Assembly (NCBI RefSeq): GCF_003955735.1
Contig: NZ_CP034464.1
Span: 2,480,001 to 2,544,000 of the forward strand
Direction: 5' to 3'
Source: Undibacterium parvum
GTDB taxonomy: Bacteria > Pseudomonadota > Gammaproteobacteria > Burkholderiales > Burkholderiaceae_D
DNA: 64,000 nt
Shown piece after piece: positions 53,405 through 63,590 of this stretch. The position numbers and the translations under genes were made by a program. The notes beneath the pieces were generated by a model, which saw only the letters and a program-made list of their open reading frames with translations, did not search any database and was not told where the DNA came from. The stretch's first letter is position 1. The number at the start of each line of letters is the position of its first letter.

Positions 53405-54513
53405 GTGCTTTGTATCAGACGTGGATAAGCGTTGCCGGCATGATCAAATACCAGACAATGTTCGGGCGCTAGATGTATGCCTACGCTAACGCCATAAGCT
53501 AAAGTGGTATTGCGATCGGATAGTTTCATGCACAGAGTTTCTTGGATGCCAGCCACTTCCAGATAAACCAAAATTTGATCGCCTAAATGCTCTATCAGGC
53601 TGACGTTGGCCTTGATGGCAGCGCTTTCACCGGCGGCCGCTAGTCTCAGGTATTCTGGGCGAATTCCTAATTTTACTTGCGATCCAACGGCGGCATGACT
53701 GGCATTAACCAAGGCCATCACGGTACTGCCGTTGTCCAGACTTAGATGCGCCACCGTATCACTGGCGGTGACTAGACTCGCGTCCAAAAAATTCATTTTT
53801 GGGGCACCCAGAAAACCGGCGACAAATAGATTGGCTGGATGGTCGTACAGCGCCAAAGGGCTACCGACTTGTTGTACCACGCCAGCATTAAACAAGACGA
53901 TACGATCAGCCAAGGTCATCGCCTCGACCTGATCATGGGTCACGTAGATCATGGTGGTGCCAAGTTTTTTATGCAGTTTAGAGAGTTCTATGCGCATATT
54001 CTGGCGCAAAGAAGCGTCCAGATTCGAGAGTGGCTCGTCGAACAAGAATACTTTTGGCTCGCGCACGATGGCGCGGCCTATGGCAACCCGCTGGCGCTGG
54101 CCACCGGAGAGTTCTTTCGGTTTACGCTCCAGCAGATGTGTCATTTGCAAAATCTCGGCGGCCTGCTTCACCTTATGCGCCACTTCTGCCTTAGGTATGC
54201 CCGCCATTTTTAAGGCAAAGCCCATATTTTTTTCTACGCTCATATGCGGATACAGGGCATACGATTGAAACACCATGGCAATTCCGCGTTCTGAGGCATG
54301 TACCTCATTGGCCAGGACTTCGCCTATATGTATATCACCGCCAGAGATATCTTCTAGCCCGGCGATCATGCGTAATAGTGTCGATTTGCCGCAACCTGAG
54401 GGGCCGACAAAGACCACAAATTCTCCATCGGCGATCGCTAAATCAACCGACTGGATAACTTGCACATCGCTGTTGTAGCTTTTGCTGATGTTTTTAAGTG
54501 TGACTGAAGCCAT
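53401..54513 (-). CDS. ABC sugar importer ATPase (MalK/UgpC type)
   Basis: A ~370-residue ATPase. Walker [21 protein letters not shown]-loop [17 protein letters not shown], signature [20 protein letters not shown], Walker [17 protein letters not shown] and the H-loop [13 protein letters not shown] are complete. The C-terminal TOBE/OB domain is present ([17 protein letters not shown]). It energises the permease pair encoded just upstream on the same strand. Start [16 protein letters not shown] at 54513 is the normal N-terminus; ATG 54516 is another option. ATGA overlap with the GH9 gene. Confidence 0.95.
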   Translation of the reverse strand: MASVTLKNISKSYNSDVQVIQSVDLAIADGEFVVFVGPSGCGKSTLLRMIAGLEDISGGDIHIGEVLANEVHASERGIAMVFQSYALYPHMSVEKNMGFALKMAGIPKAEVAHKVKQAAEILQMTHLLERKPKELSGGQRQRVAIGRAIVREPKVFLFDEPLSNLDASLRQNMRIELSKLHKKLGTTMIYVTHDQVEAMTLADRIVLFNAGVVQQVGSPLALYDHPANLFVAGFLGAPKMNFLDASLVTASDTVAHLSLDNGSTVMALVNASHAAVGSQVKLGIRPEYLRLAAAGESAAIKANVSLIEHLGDQILVYLEVAGIQETLCMKLSDRNTTLAYGVSVGIHLAPEHCLVFDHAGNAYPRLIQST

Positions 54514-54558
54514 CATTTTCCCAAACAAAAATAGGTGAATTTTTAGACGTGGCGGGGA

Positions 54559-55404
54559 CTAACCCTTGACTGCACCGGCCGCCAACCCTTTGATAAAGAA
54601 ACGCTGACAGGCGAAAAAAGCCAAAAGCACGGGTAAGGTAGAAACCGTTGCGGCCGCCATCATGAGGTCATAGCGATGTTGAAATTGGCCATTAAACAGA
54701 CGGATACCCACCGGTATGGTTTGCACCTCCGCCGAGCTAGTCAGCATCCAGGCAAAAAATAATTCATCCCATGCCAGCAAAAAAATGAAGGTGGCGGTAG
54801 CAATGATGCCAGGGGCGCTGATAGGCAGCACTATCCTGACGAAGGCACCGAAGCGTGAGCAACCATCGATGATGGCTGCGTCTTCCAGTTCGCGCGGGAT
54901 GGACATAAAAAACCCACGCATGATCCAGATACTGGCCGGTGTAAACAAGGAAACATATAAAAATATCTGGCCGTGATAAGTATTGAGCATGGGAATACCC
55001 CAGGATTCGCCCATATTTTTATACAACATATACAGCGGCAAGAAAAACAGCATGCCCGGTATCACCTGGGTCACGGTAATGGCAATGCTGGCGGTATCCG
55101 AACCCCGAAAACGAAAACGAGCCAGTGCATAGGCGGCAAAGGTGGCGAACATGGTGGCAAACAAAGTGGTCCAGCCACACACGATCAGACTGTTTAGGAA
55201 ATAATTCAGAAAATCGACGTTGAGCCACATGTCGCGATAATTCTCCCAATGCAGGGCTTGTTCTGAACTTAGTTGTGCACCTTCGGTGATTTCGCCAAAA
55301 CTGCGCAAAGAGGACAGCACCATCCAGAAAATCGGCAGCAGGCTGAGCAACACCACCGCCCAGGTGAGGGCATTTAATAACAAATTTTGTTTACGCTTAT
55401 TCAT
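54559..55404 (-). CDS. ABC sugar importer permease, MalG type
   Basis: A ~281-residue inner-membrane permease with six membrane segments, starting NKRKQNLLLNALTWAVVLLSLLPIFWMVLSSLR. The ATPase-contact EAA loop reads EDAAIIDGCSRFGAFVRIVLPISAPG. ATG 55404 overlaps the previous permease stop by eight bases; the longer frame from 55449 lies inside the upstream gene. Substrate not determined; neighbours imply beta-linked oligosaccharides. Confidence 0.93.
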   Translation of the reverse strand: MNKRKQNLLLNALTWAVVLLSLLPIFWMVLSSLRSFGEITEGAQLSSEQALHWENYRDMWLNVDFLNYFLNSLIVCGWTTLFATMFATFAAYALARFRFRGSDTASIAITVTQVIPGMLFFLPLYMLYKNMGESWGIPMLNTYHGQIFLYVSLFTPASIWIMRGFFMSIPRELEDAAIIDGCSRFGAFVRIVLPISAPGIIATATFIFLLAWDELFFAWMLTSSAEVQTIPVGIRLFNGQFQHRYDLMMAAATVSTLPVLLAFFACQRFFIKGLAAGAVKG

Positions 55405-56314
55405 CGTTGGCCAGACTCCGTTTAAAACTGCGCATCCACACAGCGACAAAGATCAGCATCAGCGTCATCATGATGAAAGAGACTGCCGCACCCTGACCAA
55501 ACATCCAATAACTAAAGGATTGGCGGGTTAGTAAAGGCATTAAGAGGTCGGCCCATTCGCCGGGATAGCCGCCACCAAACATCATGGAAACGATATTGTA
55601 GGAATACACATTGTCGATAAACTGGAACATGAATTGAATCACGATCACCGGTTTTAGTATCGGTAAGGTGATGTGCCAAAACTGCCCCCATTTGCTGACA
55701 CCATCAAGCGTTGCGGCCTCGTACTGATCTTCCGGTACGGCTTGTAAAGCAGCTAAAAATAGCAGCATCATGACAGGCCAGGCACGCCATACGGTAGGGA
55801 TGACTATGGCCCAAAAACTATTCGCACCCAATAGCCAAAATGGTTTTTCGTCTAATAAATGCAAATAATCGACTAACACCACATTGACGATACCGACATC
55901 GCGCTGCCACATAAAACCCCATAAGCTGCCGACCACGTAAGACGGTACGATCCAGGGCAATAACAGCAAGGTGCGCGCCACTCCTTTAGCGGGAAAATCG
56001 CGGTTGAGTAGCACCGCCACGGCTAGTCCTATCACGATTGCGGCGATCGACACTACCAGCGTGTACAAGAGTGTATTGCGCAACGCAAAACCCAGGCCAG
56101 CGCGAATCGGACTATGTCCTTCAAACAGAATGCGGCGATAGTTATCCAGGCCTATGAAGGGGGCGTCGAGAAATTGATTCAAGGTGTATTGATTCAGTTT
56201 TAACAGGGACATATACAATCCCTGCAAGATAGGCGTCAAATTGACGGCGAGCATCATCAGTATTGCGGGCAATAGCAATAGATACGGAAAGGCATGAAAG
56301 GGTTTTTTACGCAC
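55397..56314 (-). CDS. ABC sugar importer permease, MalF type
   Basis: A 305-residue permease with six membrane segments (HAFPYLLLLPAILMMLAVNLTPILQGLYMSLL, FALRNTLLYTLVVSIAAIVIGLAVAVLL, and others). EAA loop: YEAATLDGVSKWGQFWHITLPILKP. It partners the MalG-type permease that follows with an eight-base overlap. The substrate-binding protein gene lies 127 bases upstream. Confidence 0.93.
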   Translation of the reverse strand: MRKKPFHAFPYLLLLPAILMMLAVNLTPILQGLYMSLLKLNQYTLNQFLDAPFIGLDNYRRILFEGHSPIRAGLGFALRNTLLYTLVVSIAAIVIGLAVAVLLNRDFPAKGVARTLLLLPWIVPSYVVGSLWGFMWQRDVGIVNVVLVDYLHLLDEKPFWLLGANSFWAIVIPTVWRAWPVMMLLFLAALQAVPEDQYEAATLDGVSKWGQFWHITLPILKPVIVIQFMFQFIDNVYSYNIVSMMFGGGYPGEWADLLMPLLTRQSFSYWMFGQGAAVSFIMMTLMLIFVAVWMRSFKRSLANDE

Positions 56315-56440
56315 GAGTAGCTCTTGAGTGTAAATAATAGGTAGATAGTGAGTCGTGCAGCGTCACTGCGGCAAATCGAGTGCGCGACTCTATAGTCACG
56401 GCAGCCGCGCTATTTATTTGTTAGGCTTGCGACGCTGTGA

Positions 56441-57796
56441 CTACTGCAATTCCGCCAGCACTTCGTTGGCTTCTTTGGCAGTCGCATCTAGGGCTTGTTT
56501 GATGGCGAGATTGGAGTATTTGCCTTTGACACCGGCCACGATATCAAACATGCTGCCTATATTTTTTAGATAGACAGACTCCAGCGGGCCCCAGGCCGAG
56601 ATTGACGGGTAGTGGCGACCATTCTTAATCTGACCAACGAATTCGGCGTAGTGTAGGTTCGCCATCAACGAGGGGTCATAGGCCGCATCGATGCGGGTAG
56701 GCAGCATCCATGACATTTTGGTGTAATTGACTTGCGCTTCACGGCTGACCAGATAGCTCAGTAACTTCCATGATTCTTCTTTGTTCTTGGATGATTTCAT
56801 GATGGCCAGATCAGAGCCTGCAAAAAAGGTTTGCTGTCCTTTTAGTCCGGCAGGATAGGGTGCTACCGAAAAATTATTTGCGGTGACACTTTCTAATTGC
56901 CCGCCTTTGGATTTTGGCGTGCTTAAAGGCTTGAGTATCCACGGCCCGGTAAAAATAACCGCGTATTGACCATTAAAAAAACCGGTATCTATCTGTGCCG
57001 AATCTTTTTCTAAAGACGCCATAGGTACCAGACCTTCGACCGCAAAGCTGGTGTAGTAATTGATCGCTTGCAAGGCTTCTGGCGAATTGATGGTGGATTT
57101 TTTCTTGTCAGCGCTGAGTAAATCACCACCAGCATTCCAGATCCATGGCGCCAGATTGTGCACTACGCTCATATCATTTTTGCCAGGGTAGCCGAGTGCC
57201 GCGATTTTTTTCCCATTGATCACCTGGCCATTGATTTTTTGCATGGCTTGTTTAAAACTGCCCCAGTTAGCAAAGGCATCTCTGGGATTAATGCCGGCAG
57301 CTTTAAACACATCGGTGCGATAAAACGCAGCGCGCGCCTCTGCATACCAAGGGATAGCGTAGATTTTTTGCTCGTCGTAACGGTGAGTGGAACTCCACAC
57401 CGCCGGGAAAAAGGCTTTGGCGCCGCCGACGCTGGCTTGTTGTGCATCACTGATTTGTTCTAGTGCACCCATGGATGAAATCGCGGCGACCCAGGTGGTG
57501 CCTAGCTCTAATAAGTCCGGCCCCTGGCCAGAAGCTGCCGCTGCCGTTATCTTGGTCCATGCTGATTCCCATTGCAAAACCGTGACATTGACACGCAGGC
57601 TGGGGTTTTTCGCCAGGTAGGGACGCAGCAACTCTTTCATGTCGCTCTGTTGTTGTTCGGTCGTTGCCATGACCCAGATATTGAGTTCGCTTGCTTGCAG
57701 CGCTGGCGCTGTCAACGCGAGTGTTAAGCTAAGCAGAAATAGTTTCAGCTTGCCGGGTTTACTTAATTTTTTGATGTTCTTAGGGCTGCAAATCAT
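56441..57796 (-). CDS. ABC sugar importer periplasmic binding protein (MalE/UgpB-like)
   Basis: A 451-residue exported binding protein. The signal peptide (LKLFLLSLTLALTAPALQA) is followed by SELNIWVMATTEQQQSDMKELLRPYLAKNPSLRVNVTVLQWESAWTKITAAAASGQGPDLLELGTTWVAAISSMG, the usual first lobe of family 1 binding proteins. NGQYAVIFTGPWIL and SAWGPLESVYLKNIGSMFD follow later. It delivers the sugar to the MalF/G-type permeases encoded just downstream. Divergent from the TonB-dependent receptor gene across the 539-bp regulatory region. Confidence 0.93.
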   Translation of the reverse strand: MICSPKNIKKLSKPGKLKLFLLSLTLALTAPALQASELNIWVMATTEQQQSDMKELLRPYLAKNPSLRVNVTVLQWESAWTKITAAAASGQGPDLLELGTTWVAAISSMGALEQISDAQQASVGGAKAFFPAVWSSTHRYDEQKIYAIPWYAEARAAFYRTDVFKAAGINPRDAFANWGSFKQAMQKINGQVINGKKIAALGYPGKNDMSVVHNLAPWIWNAGGDLLSADKKKSTINSPEALQAINYYTSFAVEGLVPMASLEKDSAQIDTGFFNGQYAVIFTGPWILKPLSTPKSKGGQLESVTANNFSVAPYPAGLKGQQTFFAGSDLAIMKSSKNKEESWKLLSYLVSREAQVNYTKMSWMLPTRIDAAYDPSLMANLHYAEFVGQIKNGRHYPSISAWGPLESVYLKNIGSMFDIVAGVKGKYSNLAIKQALDATAKEANEVLAELQ

Positions 57797-58335
57797 GCTG
57801 TCTCCTGGCTGGTTTTTTTTAGCCCATTTTGGTGGCTAGTCTATTCTATTTTTAGGGCACTCATTAATGTCTGCGCAATGTCTGCGTAATGTCTGTAGCA
57901 GGCATCTCGCTTGATTTGATGCGTGCACACCACAATGAGGCTGGTACTGAGTCTAAAGTGCAGCGCGCTTAGTGACAATCCAGAGATCTACCTTAGTGTC
58001 TAAGTAGATTTACTCATTTCCCTCTGAGTTTGCGGCCACAGGCGCGAAATTTATGGCATAAAAATTTCGCGAAAGCATCAAAATAAGTGTTAAGTAAGTA
58101 GATTTACTCATAGATCAGGGTAGAAGTCTGGATTGTCGCTGCGGGCTGCAATAGATAAATTGCGAGTTGAGGCAAATTGCTAGCACTAAAGCTGAGCAAA
58201 CGATGCATCACTAGTTTTCAAAATCAGTATCAAAAGTTGAATATCAAAAAAAGCTGCAATTTAAAAATGGCGTGCGCTGTATTTTGCAAGACAGCGCCAA
58301 GGTCCAGCATAATTAATGAGAGTTTAGGAGAGACA
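57797..58335. promoter_or_regulatory. Divergent control region of the glycan-use locus with direct repeats
   Basis: 539 gene-free bases between the binding-protein (minus) and TonB-receptor (plus) genes. They contain a 16-base direct repeat aagtagatttactcat at 58002-58017 and 58096-58111. Each copy has an AGTA-GATT-TACT dyad and is preceded by an agtgt-type stretch, so they look like two binding sites of one regulator 94 bases apart. No LacI, GntR or other regulator gene is in the locus. Confidence 0.6.
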
Positions 58336-60981
58336 ATGTTACATCTGAGGACAAAAAAAACACTGATGAGTGTCGCTGTCGCGAGTGCCTGTGGCTTGCT
58401 TGCCATGCCAGCCTGGACGCAAGAAGCTGCCAAGAACAGCGATGCGAATAAAGAACAAATTGCCGAAGTGCAGGTGAGTGCTACCCGCCATTCGACATCT
58501 CTGTTGCAAACCCCGGTAGCCGTGACCGCTATCACACAAGAAAGCCTGACGCGTTCTGGCATTACCGATGTGCGTGGACTCTCGGGATCTGTGCCGAATT
58601 TACAAATCTCCACTGGTGCCGATTCAGGTGTGCAGATGGCAATCCGCGGTGTGAGTTCAAATAACTTTACCGAGATCGGTGATCCTGCCGTTGGCTTACA
58701 TGTAGGCGGCCTGTATTCACCAAGGCCACAAGGCGCGATGGCGCTGATGTTTGATCTGGAGCAGGTCGAAGTCTTGCGCGGCCCTCAAGGTACTTTGTTT
58801 GGTCGTAATTCGACTGCCGGCAGCGTGAATATTATCCCTGCCAAACCGGAGTTTGGCAGCAGCTATGGCAGTACCGAACTCGATATCGGTAGCTATAATC
58901 AACGTCAGATTAATGTAGTTCAAAATATTGGCGTCAACGACAGTTTGGCGCTACGTGCCACCTTTATGAAAGTGAAACGCGATGGCTGGATTAATCAAAC
59001 TCAGGATTTTACTGATGTGGATAATCCCGATCACGGTTTCCATGCCGATGGCATCCCGGATGTAGATCAACGCCAGAACAGAAAAGTCGATAAGGCCAAT
59101 TTCTATAATAATAAGGATGAGTGGGCTGGCCGCCTGTCGGCACGCTGGGCCGTCAGCAAGGATCTGGAGTGGACACTGTCTTACGAAAAATTTCAAAATT
59201 CGGGTGCCGGTGACATCAGCTTAAAAGACTGTGATCAAGCCGCAGGTACACGGTTTGCCTGCACTGGTGGCAAATGGGATGCCAAAGTCAATGTGCCAGG
59301 CATGATAGACATGTCTATCGATACCCTGCGTTCCAATGTGATCTGGAATCTCAACAAAAATAGCAAGATAGAGTACGGTTTTGCGCATGCGATACAGCAA
59401 CGCAAACAACAAAGCGATGATGATGCCGGTTATCACCCGCTGGCCAGTCAGGTCACCGCGCAATTGCCGGTGGCTGCAGATGCCAGTGATCAGGCGATCT
59501 GGCCAGTCATCGACAATACCTCGCGCACTTTAGATTCTAAGTATGTGTCGGATGTGCATGAACTACAATTCAAGCAAAATTTTGATACGCTGCAGTACGT
59601 GGCAGGTGCATTCTGGATGCACGAAAAAAATCAGATCAATTACGCGCAAGAGCAATTGGTCACTGCGCCGTTTGGCTTCCCTACCAGTCAGTACTATCAG
59701 CAGCCTGATCGCCAGATCGATGCCAAGGCTCTATATGCGCAGGCCGATTGGAAGTTCGCTCCTAAATGGACCGCAACGATCGGGGGCCGTTATAGCTGGG
59801 ATAGCAAAGCTGACAAAGGTGGCACCGTGTACGGCGGTTGGGACGGTTCCAATCCTGCGTATTACAATAATCTGTATCAGCCTGGCACGCCAGGCGATGC
59901 CAATTTCCGCGCCCATAACGCTGCTGATTTGACGACAGGTATGGGGCCGCTGGCAGGAACCGGCGCTTATGCCAATTATGGAACACCGGCGCAAAACGAT
60001 CACTCGGAAAGTTGGAAGCACTTCACCTATCGTCTTGGCCTGATGGCGCAGATTACTCCTAACGATATGGTCTATATCTCGCTGTCGACCGGTTATAAAT
60101 CGGGAGGATTTGGCGACAGGGATGATATCTGTGGCGAACACACTTGCGTCAGCGGTCCGGTTGGCCCGCAGTACAGCTTCTTTCCGTATAAGCCTGAGAC
60201 CGTCACCAACTTAGAGCTAGGTTACAAAGGGAAATTTCTGGAAAATCGCCTGAGTCTGGCGGCAACCCTGTTCTATAGCAAATACAAGGACATGCAAGTG
60301 ACGGGCAATTATTTTGCCAGTCGTATCATTACTGATGGACCCTGTCCTGCAGATAAGCCTGGTTGTGCCATCGTCGAAAAATGGCAGACCACCAACGTAG
60401 GCGTAGTCGATATCCCAGGTCTGGAGTTGGAGATGGATTACAAACCATGGAAGGGCGCACGCCTGGGCGGATCTTTCTCTTACATTAACAGTAAGATCAA
60501 AGACTATCCATCGTATAGCGATACCTGGAATTGCGGTGTACGTGCCGAGACCGGTGCCGCGCCTTGTCCCGAGGCTTACACTGGCGCCAATGCCAATCTG
60601 GCTGGCCGTCAGATTTATGACATCACTGGCAATCACTTGCCGTTGGCACCTAAGTACACTCTCGGTTTGAATTTTTCGCAAAACTTTGTGCTTGAGAATA
60701 ATTATGTGATCGTTCCCTGGATCTCTATGAAGTGGCAAGACAAGATGTACTTCACTTTGCGTAATCTGGATAACTCACATATCTCGGATGCGCAAGCGGC
60801 CTTCACCAAGGTCGATGCCTCAATCAAGCTGATCGCGCCTAAGAATTGGCATGTGGAAGCCTATGTCTTGAATCTGACCAATAGCATGACTAAAAATTCC
60901 GCAACTGACGGCGGCGGTTTTGTCAAAGCGACCTGGAATGATCCACGCGTGTATGGGGTGAGAGTTGGTGTCGATTACTAA
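58336..60981 (+). CDS. TonB-dependent outer-membrane receptor
   Basis: An 881-residue receptor. A signal peptide (LMSVAVASACGLLAMPAWT) and a TonB-box-like AEVQVSATR come first. The plug has LLQTPVAVTAITQESLTRSGITDVRGLSGSVPNLQIS and LEQVEVLRGPQGTLFGRNSTAGSVNIIPAKP. A 22-strand barrel follows, ending in the aromatic residue of RVYGVRVGVDY. It takes up large substrates across the outer membrane with TonB energy. Divergent from the ABC sugar importer operon, so an oligosaccharide substrate is likely (inference). ATG 58336 has TAGGAG at good spacing; the longer frame from 58177 has no support. Confidence 0.93.
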   Translation: MLHLRTKKTLMSVAVASACGLLAMPAWTQEAAKNSDANKEQIAEVQVSATRHSTSLLQTPVAVTAITQESLTRSGITDVRGLSGSVPNLQISTGADSGVQMAIRGVSSNNFTEIGDPAVGLHVGGLYSPRPQGAMALMFDLEQVEVLRGPQGTLFGRNSTAGSVNIIPAKPEFGSSYGSTELDIGSYNQRQINVVQNIGVNDSLALRATFMKVKRDGWINQTQDFTDVDNPDHGFHADGIPDVDQRQNRKVDKANFYNNKDEWAGRLSARWAVSKDLEWTLSYEKFQNSGAGDISLKDCDQAAGTRFACTGGKWDAKVNVPGMIDMSIDTLRSNVIWNLNKNSKIEYGFAHAIQQRKQQSDDDAGYHPLASQVTAQLPVAADASDQAIWPVIDNTSRTLDSKYVSDVHELQFKQNFDTLQYVAGAFWMHEKNQINYAQEQLVTAPFGFPTSQYYQQPDRQIDAKALYAQADWKFAPKWTATIGGRYSWDSKADKGGTVYGGWDGSNPAYYNNLYQPGTPGDANFRAHNAADLTTGMGPLAGTGAYANYGTPAQNDHSESWKHFTYRLGLMAQITPNDMVYISLSTGYKSGGFGDRDDICGEHTCVSGPVGPQYSFFPYKPETVTNLELGYKGKFLENRLSLAATLFYSKYKDMQVTGNYFASRIITDGPCPADKPGCAIVEKWQTTNVGVVDIPGLELEMDYKPWKGARLGGSFSYINSKIKDYPSYSDTWNCGVRAETGAAPCPEAYTGANANLAGRQIYDITGNHLPLAPKYTLGLNFSQNFVLENNYVIVPWISMKWQDKMYFTLRNLDNSHISDAQAAFTKVDASIKLIAPKNWHVEAYVLNLTNSMTKNSATDGGGFVKATWNDPRVYGVRVGVDY

Positions 60982-61024
60982 ACGGGTTATCATTATTTTT
61001 TTGGCGTAAGCTAAAAAATCTCTA

Positions 61025-61055
61025 AAAAGCGCGCCCTTATCAGGAGCGCGCTTTT
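61025..61055 (+). terminator. Rho-independent terminator after the TonB-receptor gene
   Basis: Ten-base stem aaaagcgcgc (61025-61034) with gcgcgctttt (61046-61055) and an 11-base loop; 44 bases after the stop. Some read-through to the next gene is possible. Confidence 0.75.
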
Positions 61056-61102
61056 GCACTTCCAGCGCGAGGCGCTGGCTATCAAAATTGAAGGATATAT
61101 CG

Positions 61103-62317
61103 ATGAGTGTTGCATCATCCAACCACGCCAAGCTGCAACTGCGCAGCGGGCGTATCAGTTCTATCGACGTGTTTCGGGCCTTGACGGTACTGGTCATGAT
61201 TATCGTCAATCAGTGGGGCGGCGTGCAGGGCTTGCCGAGCTGGATGAAACACATGCCAGCCGACGCCGATGCGATGAGTTTTGTCGATGCGGTTTTCCCG
61301 GCTTTCTTATTTATTGTCGGTATGTCGATTCCCTTCGCCTTGCAACAAAGACTGACTTTAGGCGACAGTTGGTGGCAGCGGCTAAGCCATGTGTTGCAAC
61401 GTGCCTTGGGTTTGGTCGTGATAGGCGTGTTTATGGTCAATGCCGAGGATGGCTATCACAGTGCCAGCATGTTGCTACCAATCGCAGCCTGGGCCTTGCT
61501 TAGTTATCTGGCAGCGTTTTTGATCTGGGGCAGTGTCAGCGGTGGGCCTGCACTGAGTATGCCGTGGCGCGTGGCGGGCATGGGCATATTGCTGGTGCTG
61601 GCGCTGCTGTATCACGGCGGCGCTGAAGGGCAAGATGGTATGACTGCGCAATGGTGGGGTATTCTGGGTTTGATCGGTTGGGCGTATCTGATCGCCTGTA
61701 TTTGTTTTCAACTATGCCGTGGCCGCCTGCCTTTACTGTTTGTTTGCCTTGCGCTGTGTCTCGCCTATTTTGTTGCGCATGCTGTGCCAGAGATCGCAGC
61801 GCAGCCTGTGTTAGCAGCCCTGTTTAGCCAACCTGGCCATTTTTCTCATACGGCGTTGGTCTTGTGCGGCTGCATTACTGCGTTAATATTTTTTAATCAG
61901 GCGGCACAGAAAAATAATCGGCAACGCTTTACCGCTGCCATTGTGTTTGCCATAGGTTTGGCTGTGCTCGCTACCCTGATGCGGCCTGAATATAAGATTT
62001 CTAAAATTTATGCGACACCGAGTTGGGTCTTATACAGTGCCGCGATCTGCGTCTTGATTTTTTGCGCGCTGTATCGCTGGATCGATGTAGCTGGGCACGC
62101 CGTCTTGCCGCGCTTATTAGCGCCGGTGGCCGCGAATCCTTTGATCGCTTACCTGATCCCATTTATCCTCGGTGCTGCGCTGCAGCTAGCGGAGTTGAAC
62201 TTGCCAGCGATACTCAATAAGCCCGTGCCAGGTGTGCTGTATGCGCTAGGTTTTGCATTGGTATTGGCTTTGCTGGTGAAAAAAATTGCCAAAGCCGGCA
62301 TCCGTTTGCGCATATAA
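61103..62317 (+). CDS. NagX/HGSNAT-like membrane acyltransferase (DUF5009 type)
   Basis: A ~404-residue polytopic membrane protein starting RISSIDVFRALTVLVMIIVNQWGGVQGLPSWMKHMPADADAMSFVDAVFPAFLFIVGMSIPFAL. This is the signature of the heparan-alpha-glucosaminide N-acetyltransferase/NagX family; ~11 membrane segments follow. Relatives acetylate amino sugars across a membrane or sit in N-acetylglucosamine regulons with unproven role. Here it follows the TonB receptor and precedes a convergent MFS gene. ATG 61103 with AAGGAT; TTG 61088 is an alternative. Confidence 0.85.
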   Translation: MSVASSNHAKLQLRSGRISSIDVFRALTVLVMIIVNQWGGVQGLPSWMKHMPADADAMSFVDAVFPAFLFIVGMSIPFALQQRLTLGDSWWQRLSHVLQRALGLVVIGVFMVNAEDGYHSASMLLPIAAWALLSYLAAFLIWGSVSGGPALSMPWRVAGMGILLVLALLYHGGAEGQDGMTAQWWGILGLIGWAYLIACICFQLCRGRLPLLFVCLALCLAYFVAHAVPEIAAQPVLAALFSQPGHFSHTALVLCGCITALIFFNQAAQKNNRQRFTAAIVFAIGLAVLATLMRPEYKISKIYATPSWVLYSAAICVLIFCALYRWIDVAGHAVLPRLLAPVAANPLIAYLIPFILGAALQLAELNLPAILNKPVPGVLYALGFALVLALLVKKIAKAGIRLRI

Positions 62318-62326
62318 ACCGGTGGT

Positions 62327-63481
62327 TTAATCCCAGCGTACTTTGCAGGTGCCGGCGGCGACTAGCCATGCCGCCAGCGCAATCACTGCCATGCCCCAGG
62401 AAAAACTGCTGGCGTGGGCGATAAAGCCGATCATCGGCGGTCCCATCAGACCGCCGATAGAACCCATGGTGGTCACCGATGCCAATGCCACCGGGCCATT
62501 TTTGGCCGCCGCTGTGTACACACAGGGCGACACTGCCGCTATCCCTAAACCAACCAGGGCAAAGCCGAGCAAGGCCGGGATCAGGCCGCCGAGTAACAAG
62601 GCCATGGCTAGCCCGCTACCAGCTAATGCGCCACCGATAGTGAGCATGCGCTGCGCGCCCCAGCGCATGCGCCAGCCGTCACCAAACCAGCGTGCCAGTA
62701 ACATCGCCCCAGAGACGCAGGCGATGCCCAAGGGGGCTAATTCTGGGGCCACCCTGACCACCTCTTTCAAATACAGCGCCGACCAATCTGACATAGAATT
62801 TTCGACTACCGTGCCGCACATGACGATAGCGCCCAACCACAAGGCCAGCGTGTTCGGCCAGGCGATGCGCCAGCCGCTTTTGGTCTCAGAAACCGCTTTG
62901 TTAGGCGCACGCAAGGTATCTGCGACCAAATACGGTAGCGCCAGTATTACCGCAGCCCACAATAAAGCCGCGCACAGCGCAAAATGCAGCAACAGGCTAG
63001 CGCTAAAACTAGTGATCGCCGAGGCAAACAAGGCGCCTAGCAAACCGCCCAGACTAAATACCGCATGCAGGCGCGACATGATGGCGCGCTGCCCCAGCGT
63101 TTCCACCGCGACGCCTTGCGCATTCATTGCCACATTCAAGCAACTCACCACCAGCCCTTCTAGCGCCATCACCAGCATCGCAATCTGCAAATTCTGGACT
63201 AAGCCCAGGCTGAGCAGTAGTAGCGGCAGCAAAGCGCCAGTCAGCATACACAGGCGGCGTGAGCCCAGACGCTGCAGCAAAACGGTCGTGACAGGAAAAG
63301 AAAATACCGCACCCAAGCCACACGCGAGCAGCAGCACGCCGACCTCGGCGGCGCTCAAAGCCAATTGGTTTTTTAAAGCGGGGATGCGTGAAGCCCAGCT
63401 ACTGAAATTAAAACCCAGAACCAAAAACAGCGTGGCCACCGCTAACTGGCTGCGGCGTAAAGCAAGGGAAGGGCTGATCAC
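62327..63481 (-). CDS. MFS transporter
   Basis: A 384-residue, 12-helix major facilitator transporter of the YbjJ/FucP-like drug/sugar group. It starts RRSQLAVATLFLVLGFNFSSWASRIPALKNQLALSAAEVGVLLLACGLGAVFSFPVTTVLLQRLGSRRLCMLTGALLPLL. The second half has VVENSMSDWSALYLKEVVRVAPELAPLGIA and GSIGGLMGPPMIGFIA. Substrate cannot be inferred; the neighbours make a sugar plausible. Convergent with the NagX-like gene, nine bases between stops. Confidence 0.88.
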   Translation of the reverse strand: MISPSLALRRSQLAVATLFLVLGFNFSSWASRIPALKNQLALSAAEVGVLLLACGLGAVFSFPVTTVLLQRLGSRRLCMLTGALLPLLLLSLGLVQNLQIAMLVMALEGLVVSCLNVAMNAQGVAVETLGQRAIMSRLHAVFSLGGLLGALFASAITSFSASLLLHFALCAALLWAAVILALPYLVADTLRAPNKAVSETKSGWRIAWPNTLALWLGAIVMCGTVVENSMSDWSALYLKEVVRVAPELAPLGIACVSGAMLLARWFGDGWRMRWGAQRMLTIGGALAGSGLAMALLLGGLIPALLGFALVGLGIAAVSPCVYTAAAKNGPVALASVTTMGSIGGLMGPPMIGFIAHASSFSWGMAVIALAAWLVAAGTCKVRWD

Positions 63482-63590
63482 TAAATATCCTTAATTTCAA
63501 AACGGAACAGGCAGAGTAGGGCAGAGCAAGGCATGATAAGCCTAAACCCGCGCTTGCGGGAAATGCCTGCGGCAGCCAAGTAGCGCCAAC

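Noticed and set aside
62343..63494. 383-residue plus-strand open frame
   Set aside because: Exactly antisense to the MFS transporter gene, with no ribosome site and low-complexity Ala/Pro/Ser/Thr-rich composition typical of a shadow frame.
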